NCBI RefSeq assembly: GCF_000348805.1
Contig: NC_020510.1
Span: 124,001-188,000, forward strand
Length of the DNA: 64,000 nucleotides
DNA from: Blattabacterium cuenoti BPAA
GTDB lineage: Bacteria > Bacteroidota > Bacteroidia > Flavobacteriales > Blattabacteriaceae
Direction: 5' to 3'
This document shows, piece after piece, positions 9,520-17,276 of this stretch. Under the pieces are notes generated by a model. The model was given only the letters and a program-made list of their open reading frames with translations. It searched no databases and had not been told where the DNA came from. Each line of letters begins with the position of its first letter. Positions within the stretch are counted from its first letter, which is position 1. Made by a program: the position numbers and the translations under genes.

Positions 9520-10992
9520 ATGAATCCATTAACTAAACGTAGTGAAAATTACTCAAAATGGTACAATGAAATAGTTGTTAGATCTGGTTTAGCAGAATTT
9601 TCCGGAGTACGTGGATTTATGATTCTAAAACCATATGGTTACTCCTTATGGGATAGAATGAAAACAATATTAGATAAAATGTTAAAATTGACTGGACATC
9701 AAAATGTTTATTTTCCTTTACTTATTCCAAAATCTCTTTTTTCAAAAGAAAAAGAACATACTAAAATTTTTTCTGAAGGATGTGCCGTTATTACACATTC
9801 TAGATTAATAAAAAAAAATCAAGAAGAGCTTATCGTTGATCCTGATTCTAAGTTACAAGAAGAACTAGTAATTAGACCCACTTCAGAAAGTATAATATGG
9901 AAAACTTATAAACGTTGGATTCAATCTTATAGAGATTTACCCATTTTATTTAATCAATGGGGAAATGCATTAAGATGGGAAATGCGAACTCGTTTATTTC
10001 TTAGAACTACTGAATTTTTATGGCAAGAGGGACATACGGCTCATTCTACAGAAAAAGAAGCAATAGAAGAAACTATCAAAATATTGAATATTTATACAAA
10101 TTTTTCCGAAAAATTTATGGCAATACCTGTATTACAAGGAATCAAACCATATATGGATAAATTTTCTGGTTCAGAAAAAACATATTGCATTGAAGCGCTC
10201 ATGCAAGATGGAAAAGCTTTGCAAATGGGGACTTCACATTTTTTAGGACAAAATTTTTCGAAAGCTTTTGATGTGACATTTACTAATTTTAACGGAGAAA
10301 AAGAATATGTATGGTCTACTTCTTGGGGTGTATCTACCAGACTAATCGGGGGACTAATCATGTCTCATTCTGATGATAAAGGACTCATTTTACCTCCAAA
10401 AATAGCTCCTATCCAAGTTGTTATAATTCCAATATGTTATAAAAAACAACATCCTCCTACTAGTATTCATGAAATATCCATAAAAATTCTAAATTCTTTA
10501 GAAAAAAAAGGAATAAGAGTCAAATATGATGATAAAACGATATGGACTCCTGGATGGAAATTTCATGAATATGAAATGAAAGGGATTCCTATTCGAATCA
10601 GTATCGGAAAAAATGAAATCCAAAATGAAAAAGTAGAAATTTTTAGAAGAGATACATGTGAAAAAATATATATCTCTTGGATAAATTTAAAAAATTCAAT
10701 TCCAAAATTGCTAGATGAAATACAAAAAAATATTTATAAAAAAGCAGTTCAAAGAACTCAAAAATTAATCCTAAAATCAGATCATTACAATGATTTTAAA
10801 CATAAAATAAATCATTCAGGAGGTTTTATTTTTGCTCATTGGGATGGAACAAAAAATACAGGTAAAAAAATTCAAGAAGAAACAGAAGCAACCATCCGTT
10901 GTATTCCTATCTCTAATGAGAAAGAAAAAGGAAAATGCATTTATTCTGGAAAACCTTCTTTACAAAGGGTTATTTTTTCTAAATCTTATTAA
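9520..10992 (+). CDS. proS: Prolyl-tRNA synthetase
   Basis: ProS charges tRNA-Pro. The 490-residue protein is the short form without the editing insertion domain, related to the archaeal/eukaryal group. Class II motif 1 lies near 55-75, motif 2 in FNQWGNALRWEMRTRLFLRT near 148 with EFLWQEGHTAH after it, and motif 3 in SWGVSTRLIGGLIMSHSDD near 269. The anticodon-binding domain starts at about 290 (PIQVVIIPI), and a C-terminal zinc-like fold end is present. It overlaps the convergent pyrD by 4 bp. Confidence 0.96.
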   Translation: MNPLTKRSENYSKWYNEIVVRSGLAEFSGVRGFMILKPYGYSLWDRMKTILDKMLKLTGHQNVYFPLLIPKSLFSKEKEHTKIFSEGCAVITHSRLIKKNQEELIVDPDSKLQEELVIRPTSESIIWKTYKRWIQSYRDLPILFNQWGNALRWEMRTRLFLRTTEFLWQEGHTAHSTEKEAIEETIKILNIYTNFSEKFMAIPVLQGIKPYMDKFSGSEKTYCIEALMQDGKALQMGTSHFLGQNFSKAFDVTFTNFNGEKEYVWSTSWGVSTRLIGGLIMSHSDDKGLILPPKIAPIQVVIIPICYKKQHPPTSIHEISIKILNSLEKKGIRVKYDDKTIWTPGWKFHEYEMKGIPIRISIGKNEIQNEKVEIFRRDTCEKIYISWINLKNSIPKLLDEIQKNIYKKAVQRTQKLILKSDHYNDFKHKINHSGGFIFAHWDGTKNTGKKIQEETEATIRCIPISNEKEKGKCIYSGKPSLQRVIFSKSY

Positions 10993-11927
10993 ATGTTTTT
11001 TAGTTTTCCTTTGAAACTATTTAAAGACGAATAATTTTTTTTTTCTAAAATCAAAGTTAATTCCTTTTTCAATCTTTCAAACACTGAAATTCCCTCTTTT
11101 AGAAATTGTGTTCCAATTTGAACAGCAGAAGCTCCACATAATATGTGTTCAAAAATGTCTTTTCCAGAAGAAATTCCTCCACATCCTATTATAGAAATAT
11201 CTTTTCGAAGATAAGTATAAAATTTATGAACATTGGCTAATGCAAATGGCTTGATTATAGCCCCACCTATTCCTCCAAATCCTTTTTTGGGTCGTATTAC
11301 GACTGACTCTTTATTTGCATCAATAAAGAGACCATTAGGTAAACTATTAATACAAGTAATAAAAAAAATAGGAAATTGATTTAAAATCAAAGCTATATTT
11401 TTAATATGTACATCTTGAAAATAAGGAGGAAGTTTAATTCCTAAAGGTTTTTTATTAAATTTAAATATGTTTTCTATGAAATTTGATATTTTATCAAAAT
11501 TATATCCGAACATCTCTTCTTTTCCAAGAAGATTCGGACAAGATAAGTTTAATTCTATAGCAGTTACTTTTGATGATCGATTTGCTTCTTGAATGAGAAA
11601 ATAATTTTCTTCTGTGGATAATCCGGATATAGAAAGAAAAATAGGTTTATTGATTTTTTTTTTCTCTAAAAAATCTAAATAAAAATGAATTCCAAGATTA
11701 GGTAATCCCATAGAATTTATGCTTCCTATATTCCATTCAAAATATCTAGGTAAAACATTTCCTTTTCTTGGTTGAGAGGTACAACTTTTTGTAACAACTC
11801 CACCAGAAGAACTATTTAATAAATTGGATAGTTCTTGATCTGTAGAACAAAGAACTCCTGAAGCATTCATGATGCATAATGGAAGTTGAATTCCATTTAT
11901 ACTAGCAGTAGTATCTATTTTTTTCAT
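10989..11927 (-). CDS. pyrD: Dihydroorotate dehydrogenase, class 1A (fumarate-type)
   Basis: This enzyme oxidises dihydroorotate to orotate. The ATG at 11927 gives 312 residues; other in-frame starts lie at 11933 (ATG) and 11942 (TTG). The sequence follows class 1A enzymes such as that of Lactococcus: PRYFEWNIGSINSMGLPNLG near 61, the catalytic cysteine in ELNLSCPN near 128 (class 2 has serine there), KLPPYF, NGLFIDANKESVVIRPKKGF near 199 and GCGGISSG near 251. Class 1A enzymes are cytosolic and use fumarate as electron acceptor, with no membrane quinone contact. No N-terminal membrane helix is seen, in agreement. It is divergent from the UMP synthase gene, 68 bp away. Confidence 0.93.
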   Translation of the reverse strand: MKKIDTTASINGIQLPLCIMNASGVLCSTDQELSNLLNSSSGGVVTKSCTSQPRKGNVLPRYFEWNIGSINSMGLPNLGIHFYLDFLEKKKINKPIFLSISGLSTEENYFLIQEANRSSKVTAIELNLSCPNLLGKEEMFGYNFDKISNFIENIFKFNKKPLGIKLPPYFQDVHIKNIALILNQFPIFFITCINSLPNGLFIDANKESVVIRPKKGFGGIGGAIIKPFALANVHKFYTYLRKDISIIGCGGISSGKDIFEHILCGASAVQIGTQFLKEGISVFERLKKELTLILEKKNYSSLNSFKGKLKNI

Positions 11928-11995
11928 AATCATATGAACCAATTGTAATAATATCCAAGTATAAAATTTTTTTAACTTTACTAAAACAGTTTTTT

Positions 11996-13360
11996 ATGGA
12001 AGAAAAAGAACAATTTTTTTTAGAAATTTATAATTTAGGAATCATAAAATTTGGAAATTTTACACTGAAAAGTGGAATGAATTCTCCTATATATATAGAT
12101 TTTCGTCCAATAGCTTCTAGACCAGATTTATTAATCAAGTTATCGGATTTACTTATTCATGAGGTTCCATCTTATGATTTCGAACTAATTTGTGGAGTAC
12201 CATATGCGGCTTTGCCTATAGCTACTACTTTATCTTTAAGATCCAAAATTCCGCTAATTATTAAAAGAAAAGAAAATAAAGGATATGGAACAGAACGAAT
12301 GATTGAAGGGATATATAAAATAGGACAAAATTGCCTGATTATAGAAGATGTTATTACAAGTGGAGATAGTTTATTAAAAACTATAATAGACCTTGAGAAA
12401 GAAGGATTAATAATTAAAAATATTATGTCCATTCTCGATAGAGAACAAGGAGGAATCGAAAATATAAAAAAAAAAGGATATAAAATCCGAACTTTATTTC
12501 GAATAAGAGAAGTTTTCAAAATATTAAAAAAAAAAATTTTTTTAAAGGAAAAAGAAAGACATCTGATTCAATTCTTTTTAAGAAAAAATAATATAAAAAA
12601 TATTCAAAATAAACGGATTTCTTATGAAGAAAAAAAAGAAAAAATTTTTCATCCTATAGGAAAAAAACTTATAGATATTACGTTAAAAAAAAAAACAAAC
12701 TTAATAGTTTCTGCTGATCTAATAGATACTAAAAAGATTTTAAAATTGATCAGTTTAATTGGAGATATAATTTGTGGATTAAAACTTCATGTAGATATTA
12801 TAAATGATTTTTCATATTCATTTATAAATTATCTTAAAAAAATTTCTATAGAAAAAAAATTCTTATTATTAGAAGATAGAAAATTATGTGATGTTAGTCC
12901 TACTAATTGTCTTCAATTGCATTACGGAATACACAAAATTTCTTCTTGGGCAGATATTGTTACGGCTCATGTACTTGCTGGAAGTATGAGTATTCAAAAC
13001 TTGAACCTTCCTTCTAATATGGGATTGATTACAATATCTGAAATGTCTTCTTATGGAGGATTGTATGATGATAATTACATAAGAAAAGCACTAAATATTT
13101 CTTTAAAAAATCCAAAAGTTATTGGAACTGTAGCACAAAGAAAAGTGGATGATAGATTACTATTATTTACACCTGGTATTCATTTTTATGAAAATGAAAA
13201 TAATCTAGGAAATAGATACATTCACCCTGTTCAAGCTTTTGAAAAAAATGGAAGTGATTTTATTATTGTAGGAAAAGCTATTTTTCAATCTGAAAATCCA
13301 AAAATAACAGCAGAAGAATATAGAAATGCAGGATGGAAAGCTTATGAAAATGGACTTTAA
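11996..13360 (+). CDS. Bifunctional UMP synthase (OPRT-ODC fusion)
   Basis: One polypeptide of 454 residues carries the last two steps of UMP synthesis. Residues 1-180 are orotate phosphoribosyltransferase: LKSGMNSPIYIDFRPIASRP near 24 and the PRPP loop IIEDVITSGDSLLKT near 115. Residues from about 205 to the end are orotidine-5'-phosphate decarboxylase, with the catalytic LLEDRKLCDVSPTN near 291-304, SWADIVTAHVLAGS, LFTPGIHF and GSDFIIVGKAIF. The domain order, the linker (RISYEEKKEKIFHP) and the EDRK-x-x-D motif match eukaryotic UMP synthases rather than stand-alone bacterial PyrF. With pyrD it completes the dihydroorotate-to-UMP branch. Confidence 0.95.
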   Translation: MEEKEQFFLEIYNLGIIKFGNFTLKSGMNSPIYIDFRPIASRPDLLIKLSDLLIHEVPSYDFELICGVPYAALPIATTLSLRSKIPLIIKRKENKGYGTERMIEGIYKIGQNCLIIEDVITSGDSLLKTIIDLEKEGLIIKNIMSILDREQGGIENIKKKGYKIRTLFRIREVFKILKKKIFLKEKERHLIQFFLRKNNIKNIQNKRISYEEKKEKIFHPIGKKLIDITLKKKTNLIVSADLIDTKKILKLISLIGDIICGLKLHVDIINDFSYSFINYLKKISIEKKFLLLEDRKLCDVSPTNCLQLHYGIHKISSWADIVTAHVLAGSMSIQNLNLPSNMGLITISEMSSYGGLYDDNYIRKALNISLKNPKVIGTVAQRKVDDRLLLFTPGIHFYENENNLGNRYIHPVQAFEKNGSDFIIVGKAIFQSENPKITAEEYRNAGWKAYENGL

Positions 13361-13530
13361 ATAATTCATTTTATTTCATGGACATGAGATGAGTTTTTTT
13401 TTCAAAAATTAATGATACTGATGATATTTTTATTTAATTTGTACAAAGGTAGTCATATTTAAAAAAAATTGTTTTGTAATCATAAAAAATTTGAAACAAG
13501 GTTAAAAAATTTTTTAAATAAATTTTTAAT

Positions 13531-14106
13531 ATGGAATGGGTCAATTCATTAATTAGTTGTTTTATGATACTTTTTAGCATTATAGATATATTAGGTAATG
13601 CTCCTATCATTATGGGATTTAAATCAAAGGGAAACATTATAGACACCAAAAAAGTTATAATTACTTCTCTTGTAATATTTTTATCATTTCTTTTTTTAGG
13701 ACAACCTATGCTTAAAATCATTGGAGTGGATATCCATTCTTTTTCTGTAGCGGGATCTATAGTGTTGTTTTTTATTGGATTAGAAATGATATTAGGGATA
13801 GATCTCCATAAGGTTACGGAAAATGCTCAAACTTCTATTGTCCCAATTGCCTTTCCTCTTATAGCTGGTCCTGGATCTTTAACCACTTTAATTTCATTAA
13901 GATCAACTTATGACGTAAATATTATTCTTTTATCTCTTATTTTGAATATGATAGTTGTTTATTTTGTAATAGATAAATGTGATTTTATAGCCGAAAAAAT
14001 AGGAAATAATGGATTGGATGTTTTAAAGAAAATATTTGGAATTGTTTTATTAGCTTTTGCGGTAAAAATTTTTGGAGCCAATGCTCGTCAGTTATTTCAA
14101 CAATGA
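13531..14106 (+). CDS. MarC family (UPF0056) membrane protein
   Basis: A 191-residue integral membrane protein with about six hydrophobic segments. It matches the MarC/NAAT family at its start (FMILFSIIDILGNAPIIMGF), in the family-typical VAGSIVLFFIGLEMILG near 72, and in the central PIAFPLIAGPGSLTTLISLR near 110. Some members transport neutral amino acids; most have no known substrate, so none is assigned. Its 3' end overlaps the convergent frameshifted rnpA by 10 bp. Confidence 0.88.
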   Translation: MEWVNSLISCFMILFSIIDILGNAPIIMGFKSKGNIIDTKKVIITSLVIFLSFLFLGQPMLKIIGVDIHSFSVAGSIVLFFIGLEMILGIDLHKVTENAQTSIVPIAFPLIAGPGSLTTLISLRSTYDVNIILLSLILNMIVVYFVIDKCDFIAEKIGNNGLDVLKKIFGIVLLAFAVKIFGANARQLFQQ

Positions 14107-14467
14107 TTTTTTATTATTTTATTGAAAATTTTTATAACAGATTCATTTACATTTCTAAATTCAGGTAAATAAAAAGCTTTATAAATCAAAATTATGTGAT
14201 AATAATTTTGATTTATAACATATTTTTCAATCATTGATTTGTTTAACAAAAAAGAAGCTTTCAATAAACGTTTTATTCTATTTCTGTGAACTGATTTTTT
14301 AAAAAATTTTTTTTTACTAAAGTTCCAATTAGGTTGATTGATAAATCTTTTTCATTATTTGTTTTTTTTGATAAAAAAACAGATAAAATAGGATAAACAA
14401 ACAAATATTTTCCGTTTTTTATTATTTCTTCAAAAATTTTTTTTCTTTGAATTGTATTTTCAATCAT
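14097..14467 (-). pseudogene. rnpA: RNase P protein component, frameshifted in a poly-A run
   Basis: This is the protein cofactor of RNase P. The 5' part, starting at ATG 14467 (or GTG 14473) and overlapping the fbp end, reads IQRKKIFEEIIKNGKYLFVY, then INLIGTLVKK, then stops early at 14273. In another frame the family signature follows at once: SVHRNRIKRLLKASFLLNK, then HIILIYKAFYLPEF, ending at TGA 14099-14097. One extra A in the nine-A run (T run 14307-14315 on the plus strand) would give VKKKFFKKSVHRNRIKR, exactly the RnpA pattern, and about 123 residues overall, the normal length. The remaining sequence is otherwise well conserved, so this is a recent lesion, a sequencing error, or a gene rescued by slippage. 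Confidence 0.88.
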
Positions 14468-15473
14468 GTTCACAATTTAACATAAATTCTTCTAACTTGG
14501 AAACCATTCCTATAGGACCACAAACAAATGGAGTTCTTTGATGTAATTTAATCGGTTCTATATCTAGAATACGTTGTTTTCCATCAGAAGCTTTCCCTCC
14601 AGCTTGTTCAGTTAAAAAAGCGATAGGATTGCATTCATAAAGCAATCTTAATTTTCCTTCTGGAGAAGAAGCTGTTTTGGGATAAATATATATCCCTCCT
14701 TGTATCAGATTTCTGTGAAAATCACCCACTAAAGATCCGATATATCTTGCAGTGTAGGGTCTATTATCTTTTTTTTCTTTACAATATCTAATAAATTTTC
14801 TAATTCCATTAGGAAATTTATCGGAATTGCCTTCATTAATGGAATAAATTTTTTCTGTTTTGGGAAAGGAAAGATTAGAATGAGATAAGTAAAATGTTCC
14901 GACTGAAGGATCTAAAGTAAATCCATACACTCCATTTCCAGTACTATATACCAATATAGTAGAAGATCCATAAATAATATATCCTGCAAGAATTTGTTGA
15001 TTTCCTCTTTGCAAGAAATCTTCTATTGTTAAATTCGTTTGAATAGGAGATTTTCTCATGTATACAGAAAATATAGTTCCAATAGATATATTCACATCTA
15101 TATTAGAAGAACCATCAAGTGGATCTATTAAAACAATATATTGATTTTGAAAAATTTTTTCTTTTTTTCCTTTTATAACTATAAAATCTTTACTTTCTTC
15201 AGAAGCTATTCCACAAACAACATTTCTACTTTTAAAAGATTCAATGAAAGCTCTATGAGCAAAATCATCCAATTTTTGCTGGGTTTCTCCTTGAACATTA
15301 GTAATGCCAGAACTTCCTATAATTTTTTCTGTCAACCCTGCTTTGTTCACTTCTTTATGAATTGCTTTAGAAGCTAATTTTATAGAGCTAAATAATCGCA
15401 ATAATGCTTCGGTTGAAGATGAAAAACAATCTCTATTTTTTTCTATAATAAATTCTCCTAATGTGTACACCAT
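14460..15473 (-). CDS. fbp: Fructose-1,6-bisphosphatase, class 1
   Basis: Fbp hydrolyses fructose 1,6-bisphosphate to fructose 6-phosphate in gluconeogenesis. The 337-residue protein has the metal-binding motif [20 protein letters not shown] near 116, [12 protein letters not shown] near 92, [20 protein letters not shown] near 240, the substrate-binding [20 protein letters not shown] near 260 and AGGKASDGK. With fbaA (55979) it supports sugar-phosphate synthesis. Its 3' end overlaps the rnpA start. Upstream is a 182-bp gap holding a 10-bp palindrome (TTCGTACGAA, 15560-15569). Confidence 0.96.
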   Translation of the reverse strand: MVYTLGEFIIEKNRDCFSSSTEALLRLFSSIKLASKAIHKEVNKAGLTEKIIGSSGITNVQGETQQKLDDFAHRAFIESFKSRNVVCGIASEESKDFIVIKGKKEKIFQNQYIVLIDPLDGSSNIDVNISIGTIFSVYMRKSPIQTNLTIEDFLQRGNQQILAGYIIYGSSTILVYSTGNGVYGFTLDPSVGTFYLSHSNLSFPKTEKIYSINEGNSDKFPNGIRKFIRYCKEKKDNRPYTARYIGSLVGDFHRNLIQGGIYIYPKTASSPEGKLRLLYECNPIAFLTEQAGGKASDGKQRILDIEPIKLHQRTPFVCGPIGMVSKLEEFMLNCEHD

Positions 15474-15603
15474 GTCTCTCTCAAAAAATATTTTAAGATC
15501 AGATTTTTTTTACTAAAAAACATAAAATTATAAAAAGACGGACATGAACAATAGAAAATTTCGTACGAACAAAGCTGTCTGTAATTCACTTTTTAGTATA
15601 CAA

Positions 15604-15640
15604 ACAAAAATAGCATGAATCAATCTCCATCATGCTATTT
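15604..15640 (-). terminator. Rho-independent terminator after the lipoprotein gene
   Basis: A perfect 11-bp inverted repeat (15608-15618 with 15630-15640, AAATAGCATGA/TCATGCTATTT) with an 11-nt loop. On the minus strand the stem is followed by a U-rich tail (TTTTTGTTTG). It lies 16 bp after the stop of the small lipoprotein gene. It is the clearest intrinsic terminator I saw in this window. Confidence 0.75.
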
Positions 15641-15655
15641 AATTTAGTTTTTTTC

Positions 15656-15937
15656 TTAATAAGACTTAGGAATTTTTCTTTCTGCTGTACTATTTAAAAT
15701 TTCAATAACTTTTCTAATATTAGGATTGCTACGCATCAATTCTTCTAAACGAGATTTTGGAGGTTCTTCTTCATTACTTTTAGGAGTAGAAGCATTCGAT
15801 GCTATTTTTGTAGTTTGATCACCAGTTTCAGTTTGGAGATCTGATTTATCAATAATTCCAGATAAACCATCATCATGACATGATGAAAAAAATATGATCG
15901 AAAACAACAAAAAGATAAAAATAAATATTTTTTTCAT
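15656..15937 (-). CDS. Small lipoprotein of unknown function
   Basis: A 93-residue ORF with a classical lipoprotein signal: MKKIF, then a hydrophobic stretch of Phe, Ile and Leu (residues 4-18), then the lipobox FSSC with the modified cysteine at 20. The mature part is short and acidic/polar (SNEEEPPKSRLEELMRSNPN near 54-73) and ends RKIPKSY. I recognise no family. The strong signal, a tidy downstream terminator and codon use like its neighbours suggest a real, expressed envelope protein. Confidence 0.7.
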   Translation of the reverse strand: MKKIFIFIFLLFSIIFFSSCHDDGLSGIIDKSDLQTETGDQTTKIASNASTPKSNEEEPPKSRLEELMRSNPNIRKVIEILNSTAERKIPKSY

Positions 15938-15993
15938 TCTTTATCGATTTTTATTTCGTAATATAAATCTTTTTTTAAAATTTTACAATAAAT

Positions 15994-16380
15994 ATGTGTA
16001 TTACTATAAAAATATTTAATACTTCACCTAATCCTTTACCTAATTATGGAACAAAAGGCTCCTCTGGTATGGACTTAAGAGCTTATTTGAAAAATAATAT
16101 AACAATTCATTCTATGGAGAGAAAAATTATAAAAACAGGTTTATTTATTGAAATTCCTAAAGGATACGAAGGCCAAATTCGTCCAAGAAGTGGATTAGCT
16201 TTAACTCATGGAGTTACTGTATTAAATGATCCAGGAACCATAGATTCTGATTACAGAGGAGAAATAAAAATATTATTATTAAATTTATCCAATCATCCTT
16301 TTATTATAGAAAACGGGAATAGAATAGCCCAAATTATATTTTATAAATATGAAAAAATAGAATGGGATCCTACGAATTAA
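15994..16380 (+). CDS. dut: dUTP diphosphatase, C-terminally short
   Basis: Dut hydrolyses dUTP to dUMP and keeps uracil out of DNA. In 128 residues motifs I to IV are clear: KGSSGMDLRAYL near 21, RPRSGLALTHGV near 63, NDPGTIDSDYRGEIKILLLN near 79 and GNRIAQIIF near 107. The protein ends WDPTN at about where motif V should start, so the glycine-rich RGxGGFGSTG tail that closes over the nucleotide in trimeric dUTPases is missing. No glycine-rich continuation is seen in any frame downstream. Activity may be lowered. Confidence 0.9.
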   Translation: MCITIKIFNTSPNPLPNYGTKGSSGMDLRAYLKNNITIHSMERKIIKTGLFIEIPKGYEGQIRPRSGLALTHGVTVLNDPGTIDSDYRGEIKILLLNLSNHPFIIENGNRIAQIIFYKYEKIEWDPTN

Positions 16381-16394
16381 TTAGAAAATAAATT

Positions 16395-16910
16395 TTATTT
16401 TTCTATTTTCATTAAAATGAAAATACTATAATTTAATATATCTATATAATTATCATAAATTTTTTCATAAAAATTTTTTATACATAAAAAATTTTTTTCC
16501 ATGTTTTGAATTCTAAATAATTTTTGTAAAATTATATCTTTCATAGAAGAAAGTTCCATAATTTTCCATGCTTCCTCATAATCAAAATTTTTTTTGATCA
16601 TTAAAAATTTTGCTTTTTTTGTATAAAGATCATAATAATTATAGATTTTTTCTTTTATTAAAATCAACATTTTCATATTTATAATATTTTTTTTATAAAA
16701 TATAATAGCGATTATAGATAAATTTATGACATCTATCCATTGATTTTTTTTAATTTTCGAAAAAATAATATTATTTATATCTTTTTTTTGAAAATCTTCT
16801 TCCTTATTTATTTTAGAATTTTCAATTAATTTTTTTTTAAAAAAAAATTTACATTTTTTTAATATCACATCATATTGAACAGAAGTCTCAATATTTTTAT
16901 TATTATTCAT
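16395..16910 (-). CDS. DUF1599 (nucleotide modification associated domain 1) protein, degenerate
   Basis: A 171-residue Lys/Ile-rich protein. The C-terminal half fits a DUF1599 repeat: YTKKAKFLMIKKNFDYEEAW near 100, MELSSMKDIILQKLFRIQNM near 120, and a final NYIDILNYSIFILMKI. The N-terminal half looks like a decayed first repeat (VQYDVILKKCKFFFKKKL near 11, then DVINLSIIAIIFYKK near 60). Bacteroidetes members usually have two full repeats. The family is linked to nucleotide metabolism by context, and its biochemistry is not established here. Its ATG overlaps the stop of the VRR-NUC gene. Confidence 0.65.
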   Translation of the reverse strand: MNNNKNIETSVQYDVILKKCKFFFKKKLIENSKINKEEDFQKKDINNIIFSKIKKNQWIDVINLSIIAIIFYKKNIINMKMLILIKEKIYNYYDLYTKKAKFLMIKKNFDYEEAWKIMELSSMKDIILQKLFRIQNMEKNFLCIKNFYEKIYDNYIDILNYSIFILMKIEK

Positions 16911-17275
16911 TAATTTTTTAAATATTGATCTATATAAATTTTTGCTTGGTCAAAAGAATAACAAATATTTACATTCCAATTGTATGAATTTAATATATTT
17001 ATAATTTTGATTTGATTTCTCGTTAATTTATTCGGTTTAATTTTAAATTCTAAAGCCATACCTGTTATTCCTTTTTTAGGTATAGGTACCAATAAGTCAG
17101 GCATACCAGGTCTTAATCTCATTACCTTTATAAGAAATCTTTCATAAGAACTCCTCTTGGATTCATTATGTGGATGAAAATAAAATATATGAGGATACTT
17201 ATAATCTAAATAATCACAAACAGAACTATGCAATAATTGTTCTTTTCCAAGAAAATTTTTATACCAATTTTTCAT
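16910..17275 (-). CDS. Stand-alone VRR-NUC domain nuclease
   Basis: A 121-residue protein with the PD-(D/E)XK nuclease core of the VRR-NUC family. GMPDLLVPIPKKGITGMALE near 60-80 places the aspartate in MPD and the Glu-x-Lys pair in ALEFK. It is followed by KLTRNQIKIINILNSYNWNV and a final SFDQAKIYIDQYL helix, all typical. In eukaryotes this domain is part of FAN1; in bacteria and phages it is often stand-alone and can act on branched DNA. It starts one base after the nrdB stop, so the two genes are translated from one message. Confidence 0.8.
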   Translation of the reverse strand: MKNWYKNFLGKEQLLHSSVCDYLDYKYPHIFYFHPHNESKRSSYERFLIKVMRLRPGMPDLLVPIPKKGITGMALEFKIKPNKLTRNQIKIINILNSYNWNVNICYSFDQAKIYIDQYLKN

Positions 17276-17276
17276 G

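Noticed and set aside
14273..14473. 66-residue hypothetical protein after fbp
   Set aside because: It is the first half of the frameshifted rnpA, not a separate gene.
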